From Cymbidium sinense (lineage: Eukaryota; Streptophyta; Magnoliopsida; Asparagales; Orchidaceae): a stretch of 64,000 nucleotides of DNA. The stretch lies in NCBI GenBank assembly GCA_021442155.1, contig CM038215.1:274143014-274207013 (forward strand), written 5' to 3'. Every line of letters begins with the position of its first letter. Within the stretch, counting starts at the first letter, position 1. Of this stretch, positions 1-10,850 are shown piece after piece. The translations under genes and the position numbers were made by a program. The notes below the pieces were generated by a model. The model did no database searches. It was not told where the DNA came from and saw only the letters and a list, made by a program, of their open reading frames with translations.

Positions 1-550
1 TTTTTAGGTTTTGGTTTATGTTTATGTTTATTTTCTTAATTTAGTTCTATTTTTATTTTATTTTTAGGTTTACATTTTATTTTTTATTTTTAGGTTTAGG
101 TTTAGATTTTTATTTTACTTTTTTTAGGTTTAAGTTTTAGGATTTTATTTTAGAATTTATTTTTAGGTTTTATTTTTTTAGTTTAGGTTTAAGTTTATTT
201 TTTGTTTATTTTATTTTATTTAGTTTAGGTTTTGGTTTAGGTTTAGTTTATTTTAGGTTTAAGTTTAGGTTTTATTTATTTTAGTTTAGGTTTAGTTTAT
301 TTTTTATTTATATTTTAGGTTTAGGTTTTATTTTTTATTTATTTTTAGGCTTTATTTTTAGGTTTATTATTTAGGTTTAGGTATTTATTTATTTTTTATT
401 TTATTTTATTTTAGGTTGATTTTATTTTTATTTTATGTTTATGTTTTATTTCTATGTTTATTTTATTTTTTAGTTTAGTTTAAGTTTTTATTTATTTTAT
501 TTTATTTTAATTTTTAGTTTTTATTTTTATTTTATTTTTTAGGTTTAGGT
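1..550 (-). repeat. AT unit (copy 0, cut by window start)
   Basis: Low-complexity + strand made almost only of T, A and G, with words such as TTTAGGTTTAGG and TTTATTTTATTTTA. It resembles the 3' two thirds of the AT unit described in full at 18159-18912. The left end lies outside the window. No coding capacity. The strand is given as minus because complete copies begin on + with a T-run, that is a poly(A) end on the minus strand. Confidence 0.5.
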
Positions 551-618
551 TTTTAGGGTTTACAGTTTAGGGTATTGAGTTTAGGGTTAGGGTTAAGGTT
601 TAAGGTTTAGGGTTTAGG
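551..618 (+). repeat. Telomere-like TTTAGGG block
   Basis: Several TTTAGGG words in partly regular spacing, with variants such as GGGTTAAGG. The G-rich strand is +. It directly abuts the T-run of the following L1 fragment. Confidence 0.8.
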
Positions 619-1932
619 GTTTTTTAAAGGAAAGGTTAGAGTTTCATTACAATAAAAGAAAAGGATAGAATGTCTTTAACAGGGCTAAAGCTCAAAGATC
701 TATAGCTCTTAGAGGTACAATGAACCTAAAAAGCTAAACCATCATCTATGTACAATGGAAAAATAGAGAAATTAAAAAAGCAAAGAGGAAAAGACAGCGA
801 TTAAGACTAGTACAATATAAGTAAAAAATAATCAAAGACCGATGAGTGGCTCATGATCGTTTGGGAGGCAAGATAGCAAGATCCATATCAACAGCTCTTG
901 AATTGACTGAGTAACGATCATTCCATCTAAAAAGTTCCAACCTATAAAAGAAATCTACAAAACACTACAAAGGCAATAGTCATAGCTAGTAAGAACAAAT
1001 ATAAAGAATACAATTAGAGAGAGCTGAGAAAGAAAATGCTCAGTCTCAATAAAGATCATCTCAAGAGGCAACAATGCATATGAGCATCCAAACATCCTAA
1101 GAACGGTTACATTCATATGCAATGCTACCAACCAAAAGTGAAGATATGGGCAACATCATGGCCATCATAGCCGACATTCACGACAAGCCAACATCGAGAA
1201 AGCGACCAGGCTTAGAACTATATTAGCAAACAAAGAAATAGGCGTAGCGACCGATAAACAACCAACAAAACCATAGCGAGACCAATAGCGAATACCAGAA
1301 TCTGATAGGTCATTGATAGAGCCACCACCAACATGGAAGAATTGAAAGGGACAAGCCAATTCAGATGCATAGCAAAAACTAATACAATAGCCTAGAAAGA
1401 GATTAAAACAAAATAAAAAATAACAACAATAATCATTCAAATAGACATCAAAGTTCCAAGCAAGGGAGAGCCACCGACCATTAGCAGACACCGGACCAAA
1501 CTAGGTAGAGAAAGGATGCCATCAACAAGTGACAAAAAACCACCAAATATCGACCACCATTAAAATCATCCATAACAGTCGGAAGGAAAAAACCATAAAG
1601 CGGTGTCCTCATGCTAATCAAGAGAAAATAGCCAATCAACAGAATCTCAACACAAACCATGAGAAATAAAACATATTGAAAAGACCAAAATCAAATCTTG
1701 AAGAGACCAAACAACCCTCAGGATCAATATCGAAAGGGTCATTAAAACAAAAGGCTAAAAATAGTCCCAAAATAGGTAGAAAAAGCAACAACAAGCATAG
1801 ACACAACCCTCAGAGATCATTAAAAAAAAAAAATAGTAGTCCGAAACAAACAACCAAGGGAAAAAAAACCTAGGAGGACCACCCAACCACTAGCAATAAA
1901 TGAGATATGAGAGAAAAAAACCAAGGGAAGCA
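619..1932 (-). mobile_element. L1 LINE 3' fragment (subfamily a, copy 1)
   Basis: Starts on + with a T-run after AGGG, then an antisense version of TTTTATTNCCANAAAAG, the 3' terminus shared by all L1 copies here; in sense orientation this carries AATAAA just before the tail. The rest matches the 3' regions at 29560 and 54971: the words GGGCTAAAGCTC and a GAGCATCCAAAC box near 1082 recur. It is rich in A and C on +. Minus-strand frames of up to about 108 codons are hydrophobic translations of T/G-rich untranslated DNA, not proteins. No reverse transcriptase is present, so it is a 5'-truncated copy. The right end fades into telomere-like DNA. Confidence 0.8.
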
Positions 1933-3371
1933 TAGTTTTAGTTTATTTTGGTTTAGGTTTATTTATTATTTTAGTTTATTTAGCTTTATTTTTATTTAGG
2001 TTTAGATTTAAGTTTTAGCCTTTTTATTTTAGGTTTAGGTTAAATTTATTTAGTTTATTTAGTTTAGAATTAGGTTTCTATTTTTTATTTATTTAGGTTT
2101 AGGTTCAGGGTTAGCTTTAAGTTTTAGTTTAGTTTTATTTTTTGTTTTGCTTTTATTTTTTGGTTTAGATTTATTTTTATTTATTTAGTTTATTTTTAAG
2201 TTTAGGTTTTAGGTTTAAGTTTAGGTTTAGGTTTAGGTTTATTTAGTTTAGATTTTTTTTATTTAAGTTTTATCTATTTAGGTTTATTTAGTTTAGTTTA
2301 GGTTTAGGTTTAGGTTTTTAGGTTTATTTTAGTTTAGGTTTAGGGTTTTAGGTTTTAGGTTTATTTTTATTTTATTTAGTTTAGTTTTTATTTTTATTTA
2401 TTTATTTTAGGTTTAGGTTTAGCATAGGTTTAGGTTTTTGTTTATGTTTTTATTTAGGTTTAGGTTTAAGTTTAGGATTTTAAGTTTAGCTTAGGTTTAT
2501 TTATTTTTATTTAGTTTAGGTTTATTTTATTTATTTTTCAATTTATTTAGTTTAGGTTTAGATTTTATTATTTAGGTTTAGTTTTAGGTTTAGGTTAAGG
2601 TTAAGGTTTAGCTTTAGTTCTTAGTTTTATTTATTTAGGTTTAGGTTTAGGTTTTATTTATTTTATTTAGTTTAGTTTATTTTAGTTTAAGTTTAGGATT
2701 AGGTTTTATTTTTTAGTTTATGTTAGTTTTTTTACTTCTATTTTTTTGGTTTATTTTATTTATTTTACTTTAGGTTTAGGTTTAGGTTTATTTATTTAGG
2801 TTTTAGTTTAGGTTTAGTTTAGGTTTAGGTTTAGGTTTAGATTTATTTATTTTATTTTAGTTTAGGTTTTTATTTTATTAGGTTTAGGTTTATTTTATTT
2901 ATTCATTTCAGTTTAGGTTTAGGTTTATTTTTTATTTATTTATTTTAGGTTTAGGTTTTAGGATTTTTTTAAAGGTTTAGGTTTAGGGTTAGGTTTATTT
3001 AAATTAGTTTAGGTTTAGGTATTATTTAGGTTTAGGTTACTTAGGCTTAGTTTTTTTAGTTTTAAATTTTTTAGTTTTGTTTAATTTTAGGTTTAGGGTT
3101 ATTTTAGGTTATGGTTTAGGTTTTTAGGATTAGGTTTAGGTTTAGGTTTAGATTTTAGTTTTAGATTTTGGTTTATTTAGGTTTATTTAGTTTAGTTTAG
3201 GTTTAGGTTTATGTTTTATTTTATTTATTTAAATTAATTTTATTTAGGTTAACTTTTTGGTTTATTTATTTAGGTTTAGGTTTAGGTTTTGCTTTTAGTT
3301 AATTTATGTTTAGGTATTTAGTTTACTTAGTTTTTGGTTTAGGTTTAGGTTTTTCATTTTAGTTTTAGGTT
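1933..3371 (+). repeat. Degenerate telomere-like/AT low-complexity DNA
   Basis: Dense TTTAGGTTTAGG words mixed with TTTATTTAGTTTAGG. It is less ordered than the AT units and I cannot place unit boundaries in it. No gene, RNA or unique sequence seen. Confidence 0.6.
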
Positions 3372-3503
3372 TTAGTTTAGGGTTTAGGGTTTAGGGTTTA
3401 GGGTTTACGATTTAGGGTTTAGGGCTTAGGGTTTATGGTTAGTTTAGGGTTTAGTGTTTAGGGTTAGGATTCCGTGTTTATGGTTTAGGGTTTAGGGTTT
3501 AAG
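3372..3503 (+). repeat. Telomere-like TTTAGGG block
   Basis: At least five consecutive TTTAGGG words near 3372-3425, then variants (TTTACGA, TTAGTGT). Ends at a T-run that opens the next AT unit. Confidence 0.85.
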
Positions 3504-4214
3504 TTTTTTTTTAAATTATGTAAATTTGTAAGTTTAGGTTTATTTAGTTTAATTTATATTTTTAATTAGGTTTATTTTTTATTTTTATTCGTTTAGTTAA
3601 TTTATTTATGTTTAGGTTTATGTTTATTTTTTATTTTAGTTTTAGTTTTATTTTATTTTTTTGATTTATGTTTTTTATTTATTTTTAGGTTTAGGTTTAG
3701 GTTTTTTTTTAGGTTTTAAATTTTAGTTTAGGTTTAGGGTTATTTTTAGTATATTTTATTTTATTTAGTTTAGGTTTATGTTTAAGTTTAATTTATTTTA
3801 GGTTTAAGCTTAGGTTTTATTTATTTTAGTTTAATTGAATTTAGTTTAGGTTTATTTTATTTTATTTTTATTTTAGGTTTAAGTTTTTTTTAGTTTAGGG
3901 ATTTGGCTATTTTTTTATTTATTTTTAGGTTTTACTTTTAAGTTTCTTGTTTAGATTTAGGTTTTTATTAATTTTAATTTTTTTATTTTTATTTTATGTT
4001 TAGGTTTTTTATTTTTAGGTTTATTTTGTTTTTTTCAGTTTAGCTTAGGTTTTTATTTATTTAATTTTAGTTTAATATTAATTTTTTATTTATTTATTTT
4101 TTTTAGCTTTAGGTTTAGGTTTTAGTTTAGCATTTTATTTTATTTTATTTATTTAGCTAGGTTTTTTTTTATTATGCCATTTAGGTTTTATTATTTAGGT
4201 TTTTAGGTTTTAGG
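3504..4214 (-). repeat. AT unit (copy 1)
   Basis: Opens with a T-run followed by AAATTATGTAAATTTGTAAG, a variant of the usual AAATTAAGTAAACC start, then the T/A/G-only body. No coding signal. Confidence 0.6.
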
Positions 4215-5577
4215 TTGGGTTTTGCCAGGGTCAGGTGGCCCAGAGTTTAGGGAGTGGTTTTAGCATATCAGTAAGTTAGGGTTTGGTTTTTAGGGTTAGG
4301 TTTTAGCTAGGTTTGGTTCAGTATAGTGGATCTTTAGAGCTCAGTGGCTCAGGATTTTTTTAAGTTTGTGGATTAGGGTTTAGGATTAGGGCTCTAGGGT
4401 TTTAGTTTAATCAGTGGTAGCTAAGGTTTATGGTTTGGGGTAGGTCAGGCTTCAGGTTTTATTTCTTTTATTGTTTATTTTATTTTATGTATGTTTATTT
4501 TATTTTGTTCATTTAGGCTGTTTATTTCTTATGGTTTAGGTTTTATTTATTGTTTATTTTATGTTTTATTTTGTTTATTTTAGGTTTAGGTTTTATTTAG
4601 ATTTATTTTATTGATAGGTTTATATTATTTTGTTTTTTATGCAGATTATTATTTTTTATTTGTTTTTAGTTAGTTTAGTTTTATTTATTTTATTATTTTA
4701 TTTTTTTATTTTTTATTTTATTATTATTAATAGGTTTAAGTTTAGGTTTAGGTTTAGGTCAGGCTTTAGTTTAAGTTTATTTTATTTTATCATTATTTTA
4801 TTTGTGTGGTTTTATTATTTATTTTATTTTATGTTTATTTAGTGTGTTTAGGTTTATTGGTCAGGGTGGATTTTGGGTTTAGTAGGATTTTGGGTCCAGT
4901 TTTATTTCTTTAATTTAGTTTATTTTTTTAGGTTTATGTTTACTTTATATTTTAGGTTTAGGTTTTTAAAAAATTTAGGGTAGTTTATTTTTTAATTTAG
5001 GTTTGTGTTTAGGTTTGGTTTAGTTTATTTATTTTAGTTAAGGTTTTATTTATTTTAGTTTAATTTATTTTAGTTTAGTTTAGGTTTATTTTATTTTATT
5101 TTAGCTTTAATTTATTTTATTTAGGTTTTAATTTTATTTATTTTAAGTTTATATTTTATTTTAGTTTATTTAGTTTTTTATTTTATTTTATTTTAGGTTT
5201 ATTTTTATTTCAAGTTTAGTTTTATTTATTTAGATTTTTTTATTTTTTAGTTTAATTAATGTTTGTTTATTTATTTAGTTTTAGTTTTTTATTTTTTTAT
5301 TTATTATTTTTAGTTTAGGTTTTAGGATTTTTAGTTTAGGTTTTATTTTATTTATTTTTTTAGTTTATTTATTTTAGGGTTTAGTTTTAGGTTGGGTTTA
5401 GGGATTTAGGGTTTATTTGGGTTTTATTTAGGTTAGAGGGTTTTATTTGGCCTAGTACATTGGTTTAGGTCAGTTTTAGGGTTTAGGGTTTAGATTTAGA
5501 TAGTGGCTGGTAGGGTAGGGTTTAGGTTGTAGGTTTGGTCCAGGTACACGTTTAGTTTTAGGGTTTTGGTTTTGGTT
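4215..5577 (+). repeat. Degenerate telomere-like DNA, partly G/C-enriched
   Basis: 4215-4460 and 5390-5577 are enriched in G, with words such as GGTCAGGTGGCCCAG; the middle is ordinary T/A/G low complexity resembling AT-unit body. I find no gene or recognisable element in it. Confidence 0.5.
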
Positions 5578-5632
5578 TTAAACAGAAAACAAGATCCAAC
5601 ATTTCTTTTTTTTAATTTAGTCTGTCCCATTG
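5578..5632 (-). pseudogene. Relic of the GRP mRNA 3' tail
   Basis: About 50 bases (AACAGAAAACAAG, then CAACATTTCTT and a T-run) match the polyadenylated 3' end of the GRP retro-fragments at 16408 and elsewhere. The match stops near the word TGTCCCATTG. It is the leftmost and most eroded GRP copy and lies in the same orientation as the others. Confidence 0.6.
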
Positions 5633-5838
5633 TATTTTAGTTTCTTTATTTTTTGTTTAGGTCTTTTTATTAATCTTATTAGGTTTAGTTTGGCTGGTTT
5701 AGTTATAGTTTAGGTTTATGGGGTATAGTTAGGCTCAGTGGTTTGTGTGGGTTAGAGAGTTGGGGTTTAGGATTAGGGTTTAGGAGGGGTTTTGTGGGTA
5801 GGTGGGAGAAGGTTTAGGGTTTAGGGTTTGGTTTAAGG
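5633..5838 (+). repeat. G-rich degenerate telomere-like block
   Basis: Words such as GGGTTTAGGAGGGG and GGTGGGAGAAGG surround a few TTTAGGG. Ends at the next AT unit. Confidence 0.6.
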
Positions 5839-6640
5839 TTTTTAAATTAAGCAAACTAGTAGGTTTATTTAATTTATTTATTTATTTTATTTTTTTTAGT
5901 TTATTTTTTATTTTAGTTTATTTGTTATTCTTATTTAGTTTAGGTAATTTATTTTAGGTTTATTTATTTTAATTAAAGTTTTTTTTATTTTTGTTTATTT
6001 TAGGTTTAGGTTTATGTTTAGAGTTTTATTTCAATTTTATTTTTTTTAGGTTTAAGTTATATTTTTATTTTTAGGTTTTAGGTTTAGGTTTTATGTTATT
6101 TTTAGGTTTAGGTTTATATTTTTATTTGGTTTATTTTGGTTTTTTAGTTTTTATTTTTTAGTTTATTTTATTTTATTTAGTTTATTTTAGGTTTAGTTTA
6201 GGTTTAATTTATTTTTTATTTTAGTTTATTTTAGTTTATTTTATGTTTATTTTATTTTCTTTATTTTATTTTATTTTAGGTTTAGTTTTATTTTTTTAGA
6301 TTATTTAGGTTTTATTTTTTTTTATTTTTTTTAGGTTTTATTTTTAGGTTTAGGTTTTTATTTAGTTTTTATTTTATTTAATTTTAGGTTATTTTTTTTA
6401 TTTTACATTTATTTTTTAATTTATTAAAGTTTTTTATTCTTAGGTTTATTTTATTTTTTAGTTTAGTTTAGGTTTTTCTTTATTTTATTTTAGTTTATTT
6501 TATTTATTTTATTTTTTTAGGTTTAGGTTTTGGTTTAGGTATTTATTTTTTTTATATTTATAGTTTTTTAGGTTTATGTTTTTATTTATTTTCTTTTTTT
6601 TGTTTTATTTTAATTTTAGGTTTAGGTTTAGGTTTTAGGG
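5839..6640 (-). repeat. AT unit (copy 2)
   Basis: Opens with TTTTTAAATTAAGCAAACTA, close to the consensus start. Carries the diagnostic internal words TTACATTTATTTTT and TTTTTTATTCTTAGG near 6410-6445 in the same order as in other copies. Confidence 0.65.
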
Positions 6641-6651
6641 TTTTGGGTTTA

Positions 6652-6932
6652 GCCATAAGAGAATGGCTACCCCCAACTTAGGGGGAGTAGCCTATGAGGA
6701 TCCCAACTTATCACCTTTTTTAATTAGCTCAATCAGGTGATAATTCACTTGTTGATCCTAGTTGCATGTTGAGAACCCGGAAGAAGAAGTCTATGAAGGT
6801 TCTATGTTTCCTAGAGGAACCACAACATCAGTAGGTGCAACAAGACCAACATGGGTAGGAGAATACACTTTGTATTTTGCAACCTCTTCATTGACTTCTT
6901 TAAGATCACCTTTCGTAGAAATCAGCTCAACT
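6652..6932 (-). pseudogene. RPP0: Processed fragment of 60S acidic ribosomal protein P0
   Basis: On the minus strand the translation gives [15 protein letters not shown], then [16 protein letters not shown], then after small frameshifts ELIKKGDKLGSS and, at the end, KLGV with PFSYG. These are consecutive signature segments of eukaryotic ribosomal protein P0 (rpL10 family), the stalk protein that binds rRNA and anchors P1/P2 at the GTPase centre. The fragment covers roughly residues 90-195 of about 320. It has an in-frame stop where P0 has Gln in its DPSQTSFF segment, at least two frameshifts and no introns. No poly(A) is visible because it is internal to the mRNA. It is flanked on both sides by telomere-like DNA. 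It is non-functional. Confidence 0.88.
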
Positions 6933-6935
6933 GAG

Positions 6936-7103
6936 GTTTAGGGTTTTAGGATTTATGCTTTTAGGGTTTAGTATTTAGGGTTTTTTAGGTTTTTAGGTTT
7001 AGTGTTTAGGGTTTAGGTTTAGTTTTGGTTTAGGATTTTTAGGGTTTAGGGTTAGTTTTTTGTAGGTTTAGGGTTTAGGTTTAGGTTAGGATTTAGGATT
7101 AGG
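6936..7103 (+). repeat. Telomere-like TTTAGGG block
   Basis: TTTAGGG and variants (TTTAGTATTTAGGG, TTTTTAGGG) between the P0 fragment and the next T-run. Confidence 0.75.
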
Positions 7104-7727
7104 TTTTTTTTTTAACAAAAAATTTAAACTTTAGTTTATTTATTTAGTTTATTTTATTTATTTTATTTAGGTTTATCTTTTATTTTATTTAGTTTAGTTT
7201 ATTTATTTTAAGTTTATATTTTAGGGGTTTTTATTTTAGTTTATTTTTTAGGTTTAGGTTTATTTCTTTAGTTGCATTTTTTTATTTTTATTTTATTTTA
7301 TGCTTAGGTTTTATTTTTTATTTGTAGTTTAGGTTTAGGTTTTATTTATTTTTTTGGTTTAGGTTTTAGTTTTTATTTTAGGTTAATTTTAGGTTTTATT
7401 TTTTTTTTTTGGTTTAGGTTTATTTATTTATTTAGGTTTAGGTTTTATTTATTTTAGTTTAGTTTATTTTATTTTAGTTTAGGTTTATTTTATTTTGTTT
7501 ATTTTATTTTTATTTTAGGATTAGTTTTTTTTTAGTTTAGGGTTTAGGTTATTTTTTTTATTTATTTTTTAGGTTTATTTTTAGCTTTAGGTTTTTATTT
7601 AGTTTTATTATATATTTTATTTTAGGTTTATTTTATTTTATTTTATTTTAGTTTTTATTTTATTTAAGTTTTTTATTCTTATGTTTATTTATTTTTAGTT
7701 TAGTTTAGGTGTTTTATTCTTTATTTA
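7104..7727 (-). repeat. AT unit (copy 3)
   Basis: Starts with a run of T, then AACAAAAAATTTAAAC, a diverged unit start. Contains the diagnostic words TATTTTGTTTATTTTATTTT (near 7490) and TTTTTTATTCTTATG (near 7675). Its right end is interrupted by an L1. Confidence 0.6.
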
Positions 7728-7805
7728 GATTACAAAAAAGAAAAAAAACTACTGCTCAAATGAGCTATAGGAGAATCCTAAAGAGTTTAGTCCTTAAACA
7801 TTCAT

Positions 7806-10800
7806 CAAAGAGCAACAACAACAACAACAAGAAGCCTTTATTCCACTAAGCAAGGTCGGTTACATGAATCTTTCGTCTCCATTGTGTCCAATTATGTGTC
7901 AAATTCTCATTTAATTCAAGTATACTAAAGACAATTTTTATACATCTTAACCAAGTCTTTTAAGTCTACCTCTACCATTCTTAACATAAGGCAAATCTAA
8001 TGCATCTACTCTCCTAACGAAGTCTTGAATGGATGCTTTATGTGGAAAAAACATGGCAACTCTCTAATCATATGCCACGAACTACTCCAACTTTTTCTCG
8101 AACATACTAATTTTGAATTTTATCTCTAAGAGTAAAGCCACTCATCCACCTGAGCATCCTCATCTCTATAACACTTAACTTGGTCTTATGCTTATCTTTT
8201 ATTTGCCAACATTCTGCAACATAAGTCATTACAGGTCTTACCACCATCTTATAAAATTTTCCCTTAAGTTTAAGTGGAACTTTTCAATCACACAACAAGC
8301 CAGATGCATTCCTCCACTTCAACCATCCTACTTGAATTCTACTAATAACATCTCCATCTATTTCACCATCATTTTGAACAATAGAGCCTAAATATCTGAA
8401 TCGCTCACTCTTATTAATGACTTGTTCACCTAATGTCACAACACTACCACTAGAACTTCTATAACTAAAATTACACTCCATATATTGTTAGATCTACTTA
8501 ATGAAAACCTTTAGACTCTAATGTTGACTTCCATAATTCAAGTTTCTCTAGGACTCCTCTAGTCTTATCAACAAGAAGAATGTCATCGAAAAGCATACAC
8601 CAAGGTACATCTTCTTGTAAATGCCTAGTAAGAACATCCATAACTAAAAAAAGGTAAGGGCTTAAAGCTGATCCTTAATGTAATCCAACTCAAATAGGAA
8701 AATATTTTATCAATCCTCCTTGTGTTTGGACACAAGTAATAGCTCTAGTATAAATATCCTTAATGACTTGAATATAACAAATATTAACTCTTTTCTGCTA
8801 GAACTCTCCAAAGAACATCTCTTGAAACTTTATCATAAGCTTTCTAAATCAATAAATATCATATATAGATCCTCCTTACTTTCTCTATACTTCTCCGTCA
8901 AACCTCTTAACAAATGTATAACATCCATAGTGGATCTACCGCATGTAACCAAACTAATGAGAAACTTTTGTATCACATCGTAACCTATGCTCAATTACTC
9001 TCTCCCATAATTTTAATGTATGACACATTAACTTAATTCCTCTATAATTTTCACACTCTTGTGCATCACCTTTATTCTTAAATATAGGAACCAACAAACT
9101 CTTCCTCACTCATCGGCATCTTTTAATATTTAAAATAACATTAAAAGATTTGTAAGCCAAGAAATTCCTTGATCTCCTAAACATTTCCACACTTCTATTG
9201 GAATATCATCGATCCTACTATTTTAAATATTTCATTTTCTTTAAAGCTTCTAACTTCATATTAATATGATAAAATGAAATTCTCCATTTTGTTTAGGTAT
9301 TAAGGTTGATAAAATCAATCATACTTTTAGATCCTTCATTGAAAAGTTTATCAAAATATCTCATCCACCTATTTTCAATATCCTTTCTAAGAAAAGCACT
9401 TTATTATTTTATCCTTAATACACACTTACTTGAACTAGGTCTTTACTTCTCCTATCTCTTTGGTTGGCTAACTTATACATACATCTTTCACCTTTTGGTA
9501 TCTAATCTATATATATATCACTAAAAGCTAAATTATTTGCATCATATATTGCTTTCTTAGAATCTCTATAGCCACTTTATATCTTTCCCAATTCTTGAGT
9601 TTTACATCTAAACCAAGTTTTATAATAATGCTTCTTATTTCTTATCTTTTCTTGCACATTCTGACTCCACCACCAACTATTTTTATTAAAATAAGCTTTT
9701 CCTTTTGATTCTCCAAGCACATTTTTAGAAACTTTTTTAATTTCACTTGCTACTTTTTCCCACATAACATTAACTTCCTTATGAACATCCCAAATTCTAA
9801 GCTCTTGTAGCTTGCTCTTAAAAATATTTTTATTTGTCATCTTTAAGTGTCCCCATCTAATCCTAGGACAATAATTTGATTTATTTTTCATCTTACAACC
9901 TTTCAACTTAAAATCTAAAACTAACAATCGATGTTGGGTACTTAACTTTCACTTGGAATGACCTTACAATCTTTACAATCTAAAGGATCTATTTTTATTA
10001 GAGAATAATCAATCAGTTTTACTAGATCCATTTTATAAGTAATAATATGTTCATTTTTTTCTTAAATAAAGTTTAGCAACTACAAAATCATAAGCTAAAG
10101 AAAATCTAATATAGTCCTACCTTCATGTCACTCCAAATCCATAACCACCATGAATACTTTTAAAATCTTCTACCACTCTACCAACATGTCCATTTAAATC
10201 TCCTCCAAAAATACTTTTTTCTTGTATCTTTTGTTTTAATCCTCTAATTCATTCAAAAAATTTTCTTTTGAGCTTACATCCAAACCTACTTGATGAGCAT
10301 AAACACTTATAACATTGATAATCTTAATATCAACAATAATCTTTAAAGATATAATTCTATCTCCACATCTATTAATATTTATAACATTATCCTTCAAACT
10401 TTTATCTATAATCACACTTACACCATTTCTAGTTCGACTTCTACTTGAATACCAAAGATTAAAACCTAAACTATCAAATTTCCTTGATCTTCTCCCAACC
10501 CATTTAATTTCTTGAACACATAAAATATTTATCTTTCCATGAACCATAATATCTATTAATTCCATTAATTTACCTGTAAGAGTATTTATATTCCAAGTTC
10601 CTAACCTAATTCTAGTTTCATGGTCTAACTTTTTTACCCACATCCTTCTATAAAGTGGGAACCCTTGTTTATTTCACACTACACTCGGGCACCGATGCAG
10701 TGGCCCTTGCACATTTTTCATTGTATTCAAGCCATACAACGCATCACTTCCAAGGGACGCCCTAACATTAACACAATGATTTAAAGGATTCATGTCGTGA

Positions 10801-10850
10801 TTATTTTGACAAGTTTTACACTGGTTATCGACTACCTATCACAACCCACC
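7806..10850 (-). mobile_element. RTE-clade LINE, nearly full length, nested in the L1
   Basis: The 3' end is a (CAA)n run at 7811-7830 (TTG repeats in sense), followed by the common plant RTE tail (on + CCACTAAGCAAGGTCGG, then TACATGAATC). An apurinic endonuclease domain lies near 10640-10230 and RT remnants at 9930-8290. The upstream 10665-10850 looks like 5' untranslated sequence. L1 3' sequence on both sides shows that it inserted into the L1. I could not fix a target-site duplication. Confidence 0.85.
8290..10665 (-). pseudogene. RTE polyprotein (endonuclease-reverse transcriptase), broken
   Basis: Order along the minus strand: an endonuclease N-terminus with LGTWNINTLTGK, CVQEIKW and NVISVYAHQVGL, the conserved strands of the exonuclease-endonuclease-phosphatase fold including the catalytic Glu in VQEIKW; then a linker with PRIRWGHLK and NKNSWWWSQNVQEKI typical of plant RTE; then RT remnants ending with KSERFRYLGSIVQNDGEIDG and [10 protein letters not shown]. 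The catalytic box reads [10 protein letters not shown] near 8580-8605, one residue shorter than the usual FADD. Many stops and frameshifts separate the pieces; the longest open pieces are 135 and 116 codons. Such proteins nick target DNA and prime reverse transcription of their own mRNA; this copy is dead. Confidence 0.85.

Noticed and set aside
551..618. True chromosome end (terminal telomere)
   Set aside because: Telomere-like blocks here are short, variant-rich and interrupted; nothing shows that the window reaches a terminus. Interstitial or subtelomeric location is more likely.
619..1932. A possible small gene encoding a 108-codon Cys-rich minus-strand protein at 1165-1491
   Set aside because: It is within an L1 3' fragment whose relatives at 29560 and 54971 do not conserve the frame.
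4630..4842. Phe/Leu/Ile-rich + frame of 70 codons; similar ones at 20156 and 60568
   Set aside because: Translations of TTTATTTTATTT-type repeats; no start context, no homologue and no constraint.
6663..6692. Perfect-looking hairpin with GGCTAC and GTAGCC arms, terminator-like
   Set aside because: It lies inside the ribosomal P0 coding remnant and arises from its codons plus a small deletion; no bacterial context.
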